From: Actinomadura sp. WMMA1423
Lineage (GTDB): Bacteria > Actinomycetota > Actinomycetes > Streptosporangiales > Streptosporangiaceae
Direction of reading: 5' to 3'
Assembly: GCF_006547145.1 (NCBI RefSeq)
Contig: NZ_CP041244.1
Location: forward strand, 8,060,001 to 8,124,000
DNA length: 64,000 nt
Shown here in pieces: positions 34,149 through 42,869 of the stretch. Below the pieces are notes generated by a model. It did no database searches. It worked only from the letters and a program-made list of their open reading frames with translations, and had not been told where the DNA came from. The stretch's first letter is position 1. Each line of letters opens with the position of its first letter. Both the position numbers and the translations under genes were made by a program.

Positions 34149-35264
34149 TCACGGGCCGTCGGTGAGGACGACGGGCCCGCCGATGTCGACGGTCCCGAGC
34201 GTCCACAGGGCTCCGGTGCCGGGGACGACGGCGAGCGCGCCCGCGTAGAAGTTCCTCCTGTTCGGCACGGCGGTGGCCGGGACCCGCTCCCAGGCCCCGC
34301 CGCCGTAGCGGATCAGGCCCGGCCTCGCCGGGTCGTCGAGCGAGTGCCCGACCGCCCACAGCGTCCCGTCCCCGCCCCTCGCGATCCTGGTGAGCGCGTT
34401 GAGGCCGGGCGGCGGGGTGACGCCCGTCCAGGCCGTGCCGTCCCAGTGCATCAGGACGGGTGTCGCCGGCGAGGTGCTGTAGCTGATGCCGGTGGCCCAG
34501 GCGTCGGTGGGGGAGAGGGCGAGCATGTCGGTGAAGCCGGTCCCCGGCACGGGTTCGTGTACGGGGACGCTCTGCCAGGACCGCCCGTCCCAGTGCCGCG
34601 CTGCGAGCGTCTCGTCGGTCGAGGAGGCGGTACCGAGGACCCAGATGTCATCGTCCGCCCGGATGTAGGACGTCTGCCGGCGCATGCCGGGGAGAGCGGT
34701 GAGGAGCGTCCAGCCGCCGCCCGCTCGGCGGTAGAAGCCGGTGTCGGTGCCGACCCAGACGCCGTCGGCATTCGCCTGGAGACTCGCGCTGCGGGCGCCG
34801 GACGGCAGCGCCACCTGCTCGAACCGGGAGCCGGTGAAACGCGCCGCGTAGGGGACCGGCGCCGCGTCGTCCGAGCCGTACTTCGGGCCGCTGATCCACA
34901 CGTCCTCGGGCCCGGCCGCGTCGACGTCGGTGATGGTGCCGCGGCTCGCCAGGCCCTGGAGGTCGTACTCGACCCAGCGCCCGCCCTTCCAGCGCCGCAC
35001 GACGGGATTGCCGGGGACGATCCGCCCGGTCCCCGGGATCGGGCCGGGGACCACCAGTTCCCCCTGGTTCCCGGCGATCCAGACGCTGTCGGACGAGGCG
35101 GCGGCGACGTCGTAGAGGTTGTTGTTCGGCCAGAAGAACGGCAGCGGGACCGGCGTGAAGCCGCCGCGGTCCGCGGCCGAGGCGGGGGCCGCGTGCCCGC
35201 CGAGCGCGAGCGCGCCGGCCGCGAGGACCGCCGCGGCCCGGAGGGAGGTCGTCCGAGGGATCAT
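34149..35264 (-). CDS. Secreted beta-propeller-like protein
   Basis: 371 residues with a signal peptide (AAAVLAAGALALGGHAAPASA, cleavage near residue 30). The mature chain shows repeated units of about 45-50 residues with W at blade ends, such as SDSVWIAGNQG, PEDVWISGPKY, ADGVWVGTDTG, DDIWVLGTAS, PTDAWATGISY, DGTLWAVGHS and GALWTLGTVD. That makes seven probable blades, consistent with a seven-bladed beta-propeller. Function unknown, perhaps glycan or protein binding outside the cell. Single gene. Confidence 0.75.
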   Translation of the reverse strand: MIPRTTSLRAAAVLAAGALALGGHAAPASAADRGGFTPVPLPFFWPNNNLYDVAAASSDSVWIAGNQGELVVPGPIPGTGRIVPGNPVVRRWKGGRWVEYDLQGLASRGTITDVDAAGPEDVWISGPKYGSDDAAPVPYAARFTGSRFEQVALPSGARSASLQANADGVWVGTDTGFYRRAGGGWTLLTALPGMRRQTSYIRADDDIWVLGTASSTDETLAARHWDGRSWQSVPVHEPVPGTGFTDMLALSPTDAWATGISYSTSPATPVLMHWDGTAWTGVTPPPGLNALTRIARGGDGTLWAVGHSLDDPARPGLIRYGGGAWERVPATAVPNRRNFYAGALAVVPGTGALWTLGTVDIGGPVVLTDGP

Positions 35265-35393
35265 GTCTGCCAGTATTCACTGGCGAGGTTCTGAGATCTT
35301 GTCATCTCCGCCACAAAAAGCCGGGCGGTGCGAGTGCCGAGGTTCACGTCGCCCCGGTGCGCGATCCGGCGGGGCGTCTGGGAGGCTGGAGGC

Positions 35394-36827
35394 ATGACCA
35401 CGTCCCATGCCGTTGTCGTCGGGGGCGGCATCGCGGGCCTCGCCGCCGCGCGCCTGCTCGCCCGGGAGGGCGTCCGGGTGACGGTCCTGGAGGGCTCCCC
35501 GCTGGTCGGCGGGAAGCTGCGGGTCAGCGAGATCGCCGGGATCCCGGTCGACGAGGGCGCCGAGTCGATGCTCGCCCGCCGCCCCGAGGGCCTGGACCTC
35601 GTGCGCGACCTCGGCCGCTCCGGCGACCTCGTGAACCCCGGGACCACCTCCTCGGGGATCCTCAGCCGCGGCGCGGTGCGGCCCATCCCGGCCGGCCAGG
35701 TGATGGGCGTGCCGTCCGACCTGAAGGCGCTGGCCGCCTCGCACGTGCTGTCGCCCGCCGGGCTGGCCCGCGTCCCGCTCGACCTCGTGCTGCCGGAGAC
35801 CCCGCGGGGCGGGGACGTCTCCGTCGCCGACTACATCGGCGCCCGCCTCGGCGCCGAGGTCGTCGACCGGCTCGTCGAGCCGCTGCTCGGCGGGGTGTAC
35901 GCGGGACGGGCCGACCGGCTGTCGCTGGACTCCACGCTGCCCGCCGTCGCCGCCGCCGCGCGCACCCACCGCTCGCTGATCCACGCGGTCCAGGGCATCC
36001 GGGACGCCGCGCCGAAGAACCCGGGCCCGGTGTTCGCCACGCTGCCGGACGGGCTCGGCACGCTCCCGCACCTGGTCGCCGCCGGCATCGCCGAGGCCGG
36101 CGGGACGATCAGGACCGGCGCCATGGTCCGCGAACTGCGCCGCCGCGAGGACGGCTGGCGGCTCACCGTGGGCCCGGCCCGCGCCCCCGAGCACCTCGAC
36201 GCCGACGCGGTGGTGGTCGCGGTCCCCGGGGCCCCGGCGTCCCGGCTGCTGGAGCCGGACGTCCCCGCCGCCGCGCGGGAGCTGGCCGGCATCGAGTACG
36301 CCAGCATGGCGATCATCACGCTCGCCTACCGGGCCACGGCGTTCCCGCGGCTCCCGGAGGGCAGCGGCTACCTCGTCCCGAACGTGGAGTGCGACACCGC
36401 CCGGGGCGGGCGGGGCGTCAAGGCCGTCACGTTCAGCTCGCTGAAATGGCCGCACCTGCGCGACCGCGACCCGGGCGTCATCGCGGTGCGCTGCTCCATC
36501 GGGCGGTACGGCGAGGAGCACACGCTCCAGCGGACCGACGAGGAGCTCACGGCGACCGCCATGGCCGAGCTCGCCGCGACGTGCGGCGTCACCGAGCTGC
36601 CGGTCGAGAGCCGCGTGACCCGGTGGGGCGGCGGCCTCCCGCAGTACAACGTGGGCCACGCCGACCGCGTGGCCAAGGTCCGGGCCGCGGTCGCCGGAGC
36701 GCCGGGGCTGGCCGTCGCGGGCGCCGCCTACGACGGCCTCGGCATCCCCGCGTGCATCGCCTCCGCGCGCGCGGCGGCGATCCGGGTGCTGGACCATTTG
36801 CGCAGTCGAGAAGGAGTTGGACCATGA
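35394..36827 (+). CDS. hemY: Coproporphyrinogen III oxidase (HemY/CgoX; protoporphyrinogen oxidase family)
   Basis: 477 residues from ATG 35394 with GGAGG 6-8 bases upstream. FAD motif VVVGGGIAGLAAARLLAREG at the N-terminus and the C-terminal FAD-contacting AGAAYDGLGIPACIASAR identify the HemY amine-oxidase fold. Because hemQ is coupled directly downstream, it probably oxidises coproporphyrinogen III in the coproporphyrin-dependent heme route of actinobacteria rather than protoporphyrinogen IX. Its stop overlaps the hemQ start (ATGA, 36824-36827). Confidence 0.95.
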   Translation: MTTSHAVVVGGGIAGLAAARLLAREGVRVTVLEGSPLVGGKLRVSEIAGIPVDEGAESMLARRPEGLDLVRDLGRSGDLVNPGTTSSGILSRGAVRPIPAGQVMGVPSDLKALAASHVLSPAGLARVPLDLVLPETPRGGDVSVADYIGARLGAEVVDRLVEPLLGGVYAGRADRLSLDSTLPAVAAAARTHRSLIHAVQGIRDAAPKNPGPVFATLPDGLGTLPHLVAAGIAEAGGTIRTGAMVRELRRREDGWRLTVGPARAPEHLDADAVVVAVPGAPASRLLEPDVPAAARELAGIEYASMAIITLAYRATAFPRLPEGSGYLVPNVECDTARGGRGVKAVTFSSLKWPHLRDRDPGVIAVRCSIGRYGEEHTLQRTDEELTATAMAELAATCGVTELPVESRVTRWGGGLPQYNVGHADRVAKVRAAVAGAPGLAVAGAAYDGLGIPACIASARAAAIRVLDHLRSREGVGP

Positions 36828-37522
36828 CCGAGCAGGCGGGCAAGCCGAAGGCACGCGAACTCAACAACGTCATCCGCTACACCATGTGGTCGGTGTTCCG
36901 GGTGGCGAGCCCGGGGACCGCGGGCGAGCAGGAGGCCGCGGAGGTTCAGGACCTCCTCGACCAGGCGGCCCAGAAGGACGTCACCACGCGCGGCGCCTAC
37001 GACGTCGCCGGTCTGCGCGCGGACGCCGACTACATGTTCTGGTGGCACGCGCCCACCTCCGACGACCTCCAGGAGGTCTACACCCGGTTCCGCCGGACGG
37101 CGCTGGGCCGCGCCAGCGAGCCGGTGTGGTCGCAGATGGCGCTGCACCGCCCGGCGGAGTTCAACAAGAGCCACATCCCCGCGTTCCTGGCCGACGAGGA
37201 GCCGCGCGCCTACGTGTGCGTGTACCCGTTCGTCCGCTCGTACGAGTGGTACCTGCTCCCGGACGAGGAGCGCCGGGCGATGCTCGCCGAGCACGGGAAG
37301 ATGGCCCGCGACTACCCCGACGTCCGGGCCAACACGGTCTCGGCGTTCGCGCTCGGCGACTACGAGTGGATGCTGGCGTTCGAGGCCGACGAGCTGCACC
37401 GCATCGTCGACCTGATGCGGCACCTGCGGGGCGCGAGCGCGCGACTGCACACCCGCGAGGAAGTACCTTTCTACACAGGTCGCCGCAAGCCGGTCGCCGA
37501 GCTGGTCGCCGGTCTGGCCTAG
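36824..37522 (+). CDS. hemQ: Coproheme decarboxylase (HemQ/ChdC)
   Basis: 232 residues, chlorite-dismutase-fold heme protein that turns coproheme into protoheme using peroxide. The catalytic Tyr segment YPFVRSYEWYLLP (about residues 132-144) and the axial-His segment EHGKMARDYPDV are present. AAGGAG lies 7 bases before the ATG, and the start overlaps hemY. Ferrochelatase (cpfC) is not in this window. Confidence 0.95.
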   Translation: MTEQAGKPKARELNNVIRYTMWSVFRVASPGTAGEQEAAEVQDLLDQAAQKDVTTRGAYDVAGLRADADYMFWWHAPTSDDLQEVYTRFRRTALGRASEPVWSQMALHRPAEFNKSHIPAFLADEEPRAYVCVYPFVRSYEWYLLPDEERRAMLAEHGKMARDYPDVRANTVSAFALGDYEWMLAFEADELHRIVDLMRHLRGASARLHTREEVPFYTGRRKPVAELVAGLA

Positions 37523-37573
37523 CCGGGCTCATCACGCCGAATCACGCGTCGGGCGGGGGCGGCCGGCAGTAAA

Positions 37574-38158
37574 GTGCCGTCCGTGACCAAGTCTCCCGCC
37601 CGGCACGCCCGCGGACGGCACGCCCGGCCGCCGTCCGAGTTCACGGTCCGCGTGCACAGCCTGATCGCGTCCATGAGCGGCTCCCGCCGACGGCGGCTCA
37701 CCGCCGCCGGCGCGCTCACCGCGACGGCCGCGGTCCTCACGGCCGCCCTGCTCGCACTGCCCGGAAGCTCCGGCCCCGCTCCCCGCGCCGCCGTCGCCGC
37801 CCGCACGGGCGCCGCCCCGTCCCCGCACGAGCGGGTCGCGGCCGCCGGCGACCCCGACGAGATCACCGATGCGGTGCCGTACTTCGAGACCAAGGACCCC
37901 GGCAAGAAGGTCGTCAAGCACGTCACCGACGTCCGCCGCAGCGGCAGCTTCGTGCGCGTCTACACCGACCTCGGGGAGTCCGACGAGAACTCCGACCCGG
38001 CCATCGACCTGTGCAAGTGGACGACCCAGTTCCTCAAGGACGGCGGCGACGACGAGCCCCGCGTCTTCGTCCACGGCAAGAGCGACGACAACGGCAGCGT
38101 CGTCCTCGCCAACAAGCAGAGCGACAAGGACGACTGCGGCGTCTCCGACACCCCCTAG
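37574..38158 (+). CDS. Secreted/membrane-anchored hypothetical protein
   Basis: 194 residues from GTG 37574 (GTG 37583 is an alternative; neither has a strong RBS). The N-terminus is basic (ARHARGRHARPP), then a single helix LTAAGALTATAAVLTAALLAL at about 43-63, then an extracytoplasmic domain of about 120 residues with two Cys (DLCKWTT and DDCGVSD). Family not recognised; conserved architecture suggests a small exported protein. The stop shares CTAG with the convergent small peptide gene. Confidence 0.7.
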   Translation: MPSVTKSPARHARGRHARPPSEFTVRVHSLIASMSGSRRRRLTAAGALTATAAVLTAALLALPGSSGPAPRAAVAARTGAAPSPHERVAAAGDPDEITDAVPYFETKDPGKKVVKHVTDVRRSGSFVRVYTDLGESDENSDPAIDLCKWTTQFLKDGGDDEPRVFVHGKSDDNGSVVLANKQSDKDDCGVSDTP

Positions 38159-38310
38159 TAGGGGCCGGGGCCGCTGCCCCAGGTGTCCCAGGCGTTCCAG
38201 GCGTAGCCCGAGAACTTCGTCTCGGACAGGTCCAGCTCGGGGCCGCGCCTGACTCCGTTCAGGGCCCAGTCGTAGGGCAGGTCGAGCGGCTTGGGGTTGT
38301 CCATCTCCAT
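38155..38310 (-). CDS. 51-residue Trp-rich peptide gene downstream of a TIGR04222-type gene
   Basis: A complete ORF starting at ATG 38310, only 3 bases after the stop of the upstream gene, and ending at TAG 38157-38155. The product begins MEMDNPKPLDLPYDW and ends YAWNAWDTWGSGPGPY, with Trp at positions 15, 38, 41 and 44 (spaced WxxWxxW) and a Gly/Pro-rich tail. There is no Cys and no membrane helix. Tight coupling and the shared CTAG stop with the opposite gene support its reality. A leader-plus-core layout is conceivable, but no modifying enzyme gene lies nearby. Function unknown. Confidence 0.6.
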   Translation of the reverse strand: MEMDNPKPLDLPYDWALNGVRRGPELDLSETKFSGYAWNAWDTWGSGPGPY

Positions 38311-38313
38311 GAC

Positions 38314-38781
38314 CTAGCGGAGCTTGGCGTCCTCGACCGCTGCGGTACCCAGCGCGGCGAGCCTGGTGACCGCGTCCGGCGCGGTGTCCTTCAGCGCGCC
38401 CAGCCCGGACGGGGCGCCGGACTCGGCGTCCGCCCGGAGCCTGCGCCGGGTCCGGCGCCCCTGCCGCGTGGCCCGGAGCCGGCCGCGGAACCCCCTGCGC
38501 AGGAGTCCCCTCTCCAGCAGCCCGCCCGCGACGGCGGCCACCTCATCGGATTCGGCGACGGCGTCGAGGACGTAGCCGAGCTGGAAGCCGGTGTCGGGGA
38601 CCTCCTGGAGAAGCGCGGCCTGGATCTTGTCGTCAGCCTCCCGCTTGACGACGGTCACGCGGCGCGTGCCCCGCGAGACCCGTACGCGGCGCCCCTCGTA
38701 GAGGGTGAGGAGCGCGCACTGGGCGGCGCGCGTGGGCCCGCCGCACAGTAAGGCGATCTCGTAGGGGGTGAACTCGTCCAC
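38314..38781 (-). CDS. TIGR04222-type domain protein, truncated form
   Basis: 155 residues from a GTG at 38781, favoured by GGGGAG 5 bases upstream over the TTG at 38823. The opening DEFTPYEIALLCGGPTRAAQCAL matches the N-terminal domain called TIGR04222 in actinomycetes. Usual members continue with membrane helices and a Gly-rich low-complexity tail; here the C-terminus is instead short, basic (RGFRGRLRATRQGRRTRRRL) and lacks helices. Function unknown. It lies 72 bp downstream of msrB on the same strand and is coupled to the Trp-rich peptide gene. Confidence 0.68.
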   Translation of the reverse strand: MDEFTPYEIALLCGGPTRAAQCALLTLYEGRRVRVSRGTRRVTVVKREADDKIQAALLQEVPDTGFQLGYVLDAVAESDEVAAVAGGLLERGLLRRGFRGRLRATRQGRRTRRRLRADAESGAPSGLGALKDTAPDAVTRLAALGTAAVEDAKLR

Positions 38782-38853
38782 GGCGACTCCCCGGGGGTTG
38801 ACCGTCACTGCTGTGATCGTCAATGTGACGCGTCAAGGCCCGGGGAGGTTGCG

Positions 38854-39255
38854 TCATTCGGCGGGTTCGAGGGTCAGGGAGATCGAGTTGATGCAGTAGC
38901 GGTCGTCGGTCGGGGTGTCGTAGCCCTCGCCATGGAAGACGTGGCCCAGGTGCGAGTCGCAGACGGCGCAGCGGACCTCGGTGCGGACCATGCCGAGCGA
39001 GCGGTCCTCGATCAGCGTGACCGCCTCGGAGTCGGACGGCGCGAAGAACGACGGCCAGCCGCAGTGGCTCTCGAACTTGGTCTCCGAGCGGAACAGCTCG
39101 GTGCCGCACGCGCGGCAGCGGTAGACGCCGACGGTCTTGGTGTCGGTGTACTCGCCGGTGAAGGGCTTCTCCGTGCCCGCCTCACGCAGCACGTGGAACT
39201 CCTCCGGGCTCAGCCGGGCCCGCCACTCGTCCTCGCTTTTGCGGATCTTCTCCAT
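38854..39255 (-). CDS. msrB: Peptide-methionine (R)-S-oxide reductase
   Basis: 133 residues, standard MsrB. Zinc is held by two CxxC pairs (CRACG and CAVCD), and the catalytic Cys is in DRYCINSISL near the C-terminus. GWPSFF and HLGHVF complete the active site. It repairs oxidised methionine in proteins using thioredoxin. It is the first gene of a minus-strand group with the TIGR04222 protein and the small peptide. Confidence 0.96.
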   Translation of the reverse strand: MEKIRKSEDEWRARLSPEEFHVLREAGTEKPFTGEYTDTKTVGVYRCRACGTELFRSETKFESHCGWPSFFAPSDSEAVTLIEDRSLGMVRTEVRCAVCDSHLGHVFHGEGYDTPTDDRYCINSISLTLEPAE

Positions 39256-39319
39256 GCTTCGACCGTACCCGGCGGCGATGCCGCGGAGGACTGTCGTGGC
39301 CGTGGGTTAACGTGCGGTT

Positions 39320-40405
39320 ATGGCCTCGCCCTTCATCGAGATCCCGGTCGGGGATCGGCTCGTCAAGGTGACCAATCCCGACAAGGTCTACTTCCCCGAG
39401 CACGGCTACACCAAGCGGCAGCTCGTCGAGTACTACCTGGCCGTGGGGGAGGGGATCCTGCGCGCCACCCGCGACCGCCCGACGACGCTGGAACGCTGGC
39501 CCGCCGGGGTCTTCGAGGGCGCCAAGATGGCCACCCGCGAGGACTACGCCCGCGGCCAGGCGGGCATGGGCGCCGGCAGGTCCGACGCGTTCTACCAGAA
39601 GCGCATCCCGAAGGGCGCGCCCGAGTGGGTGCGCACCGCCCGGATCGCCTTCCCCAGCGGGCGCTCGGCCGACGAGGTCTGCCCGGACGAGGTCGCAGTG
39701 ATCGCCTGGGCGGCCAACCTCGGGACGCTGACCTTCCACCCGTGGCCCGTCCGCAAGGGCGACGTCGACCACCCCGACGAGCTGCGCATCGACCTCGACC
39801 CGCAGCCCGGCACCGACTTCTCCGACGCCGTCCGGGTGGCGCTCGGCCCGGCCCGCGACCTGCTGTCGGAGCTGGGCTACACGGGGTACGTCAAGACGTC
39901 CGGCAAGGGCGGGGTGCACATCTACGTCCGCATCGAGCCCCGCTGGACGTTCACCGAGGTCCGCAGGGCCGCGCTCGCCTTCGGCCGCGAGGTGGAGCGC
40001 CGCGCCCCCGCCGAGGTCACCACGAAGTGGTGGAAGGAGGAGCGGGGCGAGCAGATCTTCATCGACTTCAACCAGAACGCCCGCGACCGCACGATCGCCT
40101 CGGCCTACAGCGTCCGCCCGGCCCCGCACGCCCCGGTCTCGGCGCCCGTGACCTGGGAGGAGCTCCCGGGCGTCGACCCGCGCGACTTCACCATCGCCAC
40201 GATGCCCGCGCGCTTCGCCGAGCTGGGCGATCTGCACGCCTCGATCGACGACGCGTCGTTCTCCCTCGAAGCCCTCCTCGACATGGCCGACCGCGACGAG
40301 AAGGACCACGGCCTCGGCGACATGCCGTACCCGCCGAACTACCCGAAGATGCCCGGCGAGCCCAAGCGCGTCCAGCCGAGCAAGGACACCGACAACCAGG
40401 GCTGA
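39320..40405 (+). CDS. LigD-type polymerase domain protein (NHEJ primase-polymerase)
   Basis: 361 residues, a stand-alone archaeo-eukaryotic primase fold. The metal-binding DLDPQPGTDF (about residues 155-164) and the conserved KTSGKGGVHIYVRI and RDRTIASAYSVR mark the PolDom of LigD. The domain adds ribonucleotides and bridges ends during non-homologous end joining. The ligase-type partner is encoded separately at 49905-50996, and no Ku gene is seen in the window. Confidence 0.92.
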   Translation: MASPFIEIPVGDRLVKVTNPDKVYFPEHGYTKRQLVEYYLAVGEGILRATRDRPTTLERWPAGVFEGAKMATREDYARGQAGMGAGRSDAFYQKRIPKGAPEWVRTARIAFPSGRSADEVCPDEVAVIAWAANLGTLTFHPWPVRKGDVDHPDELRIDLDPQPGTDFSDAVRVALGPARDLLSELGYTGYVKTSGKGGVHIYVRIEPRWTFTEVRRAALAFGREVERRAPAEVTTKWWKEERGEQIFIDFNQNARDRTIASAYSVRPAPHAPVSAPVTWEELPGVDPRDFTIATMPARFAELGDLHASIDDASFSLEALLDMADRDEKDHGLGDMPYPPNYPKMPGEPKRVQPSKDTDNQG

Positions 40406-40420
40406 AGCGGTGCCCCCAGC

Positions 40421-40460
40421 GGACCGGCCCGCCGCCCCGGAAGGGACGGCGGGCCGGTCC
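40421..40460. terminator. Hairpin between convergent genes
   Basis: A perfect 14-bp stem (GGACCGGCCCGCCG with CGGCGGGCCGGTCC) and a 12-base loop lies between the polymerase gene and the convergent peptidase gene. No U-tract on either side; probable bidirectional termination structure. Confidence 0.7.
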
Positions 40461-40488
40461 GCCTTCGGCCGCGCGCGTCAGTCGCGCG

Positions 40489-42465
40489 TCAGTAGAGCTC
40501 GCGCTCCTGGACGGGCAGGTCGACCTTGACCGGGCCGCGCCAGGTCTCGGCGGGCTGCGGCGGGGCGACGAGGGTGGTCACGTCGTCCCCGGCCGCGACC
40601 ACCGGGACGCTGACGGAGCTGCCGCGCAGGTCCACCGTCACCTTGGCGCCCGTCGGCGTCTCGGTGTTGTAGTCGGCGTCCGTCCCGGCGAGGACGAGGG
40701 CCAGCCGGTGGCCCTTCTTCAGCACGTACTCCTGGCTGAGCGTCTGCCAGCTGACGCCGTAGTAGCGGCCGGGCACGAGGGGCGACGGGCGGCTCAGCGA
40801 CCGGTGGTTCTGGGCGTCGAGCCAGCCGCGGGCGACCACGTTCACCGGCGACGTCACGGTCGTGACCTCGGTCTGCCTGTAGCAGGCGTCGTCGGTGGGC
40901 GTGCTCTCACCGTGGCAGTCCTCGGTCTTCAGCGTCCGGATGCCGGAGCCGGCGCCGAGGTAGTCCACGCGGGTGTCGTCGCCGTAGTCGACCAGCAGCG
41001 CCGTGAGGTTCGCCGTGGGCTCGTCCAGCTTGATCTTCAGGCGTGCGGCGGGGGTACCGGACAGGCGTCCCGTCGCGGGAAGCGGGGCCGACACGAACGC
41101 GGTCCGGTAGGGCTTCGCCGCCGTCGGGTCGGAGACCATCGCGTCCTCGGGGTGGCCCGCGCCCTGCGGGCCGGCCTCGTCGGTGAACGAGGCGGTCGCG
41201 CCCGCCGGGGCCGGCTTCAGGCCGAGGGAGCCGTCCCGGCCCGGTCGCAGGACGACGTTCCGCGCGTCCCGCGACGGCCAGTCCCGCTGGGTGATCCACT
41301 GGTCCGGGCCGACCTCGATGTCGGCGCGGGGCTGCCGCATGACGTCGTTGGGGATCCGCTGCAGCTCGTGGTCGAACCACTTGTGCAGGGTCGCCACCCA
41401 CGCGTCCCGCCGGGTGTCGAACGGGTCGACGTGGCCGCGCTGCGTCAGCCACACCTTGCGCTGCACCCCGCGCCGCGCGAGGGCGTTCCACCATTCGGCG
41501 AACTGGTCGTCCTTCACGTTCAGGTCGTTGACGCCGTGGGTGGCGAAGACGCTCGCGCGCACGCGGGACGCGCGGGCGACCGTCCCGTCCCGGTAGTCGG
41601 CGGTCTTCCAGTACGCGTTGTAGTTCCCGGTCGCGTCGTCCTCGCCCTCGTCGAGACCGGCGTTCACGGCGGCGCACTTCTCGGGCGGGTCGGTGTCGAC
41701 GTAGTCCGCGAGCCCCGGCTGCTCGTCGGTCCAGTACTTCACGCCGTTCATCCGGCTGTAGTCGTACCAGCTGCTGATCGCCGAGATCGGGACGATCGTC
41801 TCCAGCCCCTCGACGCCGGTGGCCGCCACGCCGTTGGCGAGCGTCCCGTCGTAGGACTTGCCGATCATGCCGGTGCGGCCGGTCGTCCAGGTCGCCTTCA
41901 CGGGACTGCCGTCGGGCCGGTACGCCCTCGCGCGCCCGTTGAGCCAGTCGACCACGGCCTTGCCGCCGAGGACGTCGGTCGGGCCGCCGCTGACCGGGCA
42001 GCCGTCGGAGCGGGTCGTCCCGACCATGTCCACGGCGAGGAAGGCGTACCCGCGCGGCACGAAGTAGTTGTCGTAGTACAGCGGGAACTTCACCGGGTTC
42101 CCGGCCGCGTCGTAGGTCTTGCGCTCGCTCTCGTTGCCGCGCCCCGCGTTGTCGTAGTAGGGGCTCTCGTCCATGATCACCGGCACCCGGAGACCGTGCT
42201 CGGTCTCCCTCGGCCGGATGATGTCCACGTTGACGCGGTCCTTCTTGCCGTCCCGGTCGCTGTCCACGCCGGACTCCACGTAGACGTGCTCGCGGATGGC
42301 GTCCTTGTAGGAGAAGACGGGCTGGGTGACCCCGTCCTTCACCACGATCTTGGGGGACGTCCCGGCCAGCGCCGTGGCGCCGCCGCCCGCGCCGGCGAGC
42401 GCCGCGCCGGTCAGCACGGCCACCGCCATGGTCCGCCGGGTCCGTCTCAGGGATCGCCTGGCCAA
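40489..42465 (-). CDS. Secreted Xaa-Pro dipeptidyl-peptidase (CocE/NonD family)
   Basis: 658 residues from a TTG start at 42465, chosen because GGAGG lies 6 bases upstream; the frame runs on to 42543 without an RBS. A signal peptide begins with Arg-rich LARRSLRRTRRT and a hydrophobic core ending GGGATALA. The alpha/beta-hydrolase domain has the nucleophile GKSYDGTLANG and a later Asp and His (FATHGVNDLNV, TQRGHVDPFD). The C-terminal jelly-roll domain (about 430-650) is typical. It cleaves X-Pro dipeptides from peptides outside the cell. The GKSYDG context is closest to the S15-type Xaa-Pro branch. Confidence 0.9.
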   Translation of the reverse strand: MARRSLRRTRRTMAVAVLTGAALAGAGGGATALAGTSPKIVVKDGVTQPVFSYKDAIREHVYVESGVDSDRDGKKDRVNVDIIRPRETEHGLRVPVIMDESPYYDNAGRGNESERKTYDAAGNPVKFPLYYDNYFVPRGYAFLAVDMVGTTRSDGCPVSGGPTDVLGGKAVVDWLNGRARAYRPDGSPVKATWTTGRTGMIGKSYDGTLANGVAATGVEGLETIVPISAISSWYDYSRMNGVKYWTDEQPGLADYVDTDPPEKCAAVNAGLDEGEDDATGNYNAYWKTADYRDGTVARASRVRASVFATHGVNDLNVKDDQFAEWWNALARRGVQRKVWLTQRGHVDPFDTRRDAWVATLHKWFDHELQRIPNDVMRQPRADIEVGPDQWITQRDWPSRDARNVVLRPGRDGSLGLKPAPAGATASFTDEAGPQGAGHPEDAMVSDPTAAKPYRTAFVSAPLPATGRLSGTPAARLKIKLDEPTANLTALLVDYGDDTRVDYLGAGSGIRTLKTEDCHGESTPTDDACYRQTEVTTVTSPVNVVARGWLDAQNHRSLSRPSPLVPGRYYGVSWQTLSQEYVLKKGHRLALVLAGTDADYNTETPTGAKVTVDLRGSSVSVPVVAAGDDVTTLVAPPQPAETWRGPVKVDLPVQERELY

Positions 42466-42671
42466 CCCGCACCTCCGAGTATGAAAATGATCTCCGACGC
42501 GCCACAGGCTCCCCGTCCCGGGGCCGCGGGTAAAGGGCGGCACACGACGAAGTCGGTCCGGATTTGGTCACCTCCTGCCGTTGCCCCGATGTGATTGTCC
42601 GTATTGCCTTTTACGGATGTCCGGGAAAGGGCGGCGGGAATGCCCGGCGTGCTGCCGGGCAGCCCCGACGC

Positions 42672-42869
42672 ATGGGTTGGAGCTATCGCAAGTCGATGAA
42701 GATGGGCCCGTTCCGCCTCAACTTCTCCAAGAAGGGCGTCGGGCACAGTGTCGGAGGGCGCGGCGCCCGCTACACGCGCGGTGCGGACGGGCGCCGCCAC
42801 ATGACGTTCCGCATCCCCGGAACCGGCCTGTCGTGGAGGCGGTCCCTGAAGTCGTCTAACCGCTCTTAG
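42672..42869 (+). CDS. DUF4236 family small protein
   Basis: 65 residues, ATG start. The opening WSYRKSMKMGPFRLNFSKKG followed by GHSVGGRGARYTRGADGRRH is the DUF4236 pattern, a short Gly/Arg-rich beta-like repeat of unknown function. The 3' end overlaps the convergent leuA gene by 14 bp. No clear strong RBS, which lowers certainty. Confidence 0.72.
   Translation: MGWSYRKSMKMGPFRLNFSKKGVGHSVGGRGARYTRGADGRRHMTFRIPGTGLSWRRSLKSSNRS

Noticed and set aside
38932..42594. A 1,220-codon plus-strand frame spanning several genes
   Set aside because: It is a compositional artefact crossing msrB, the polymerase gene and the peptidase gene out of frame; no part shows domain similarity.
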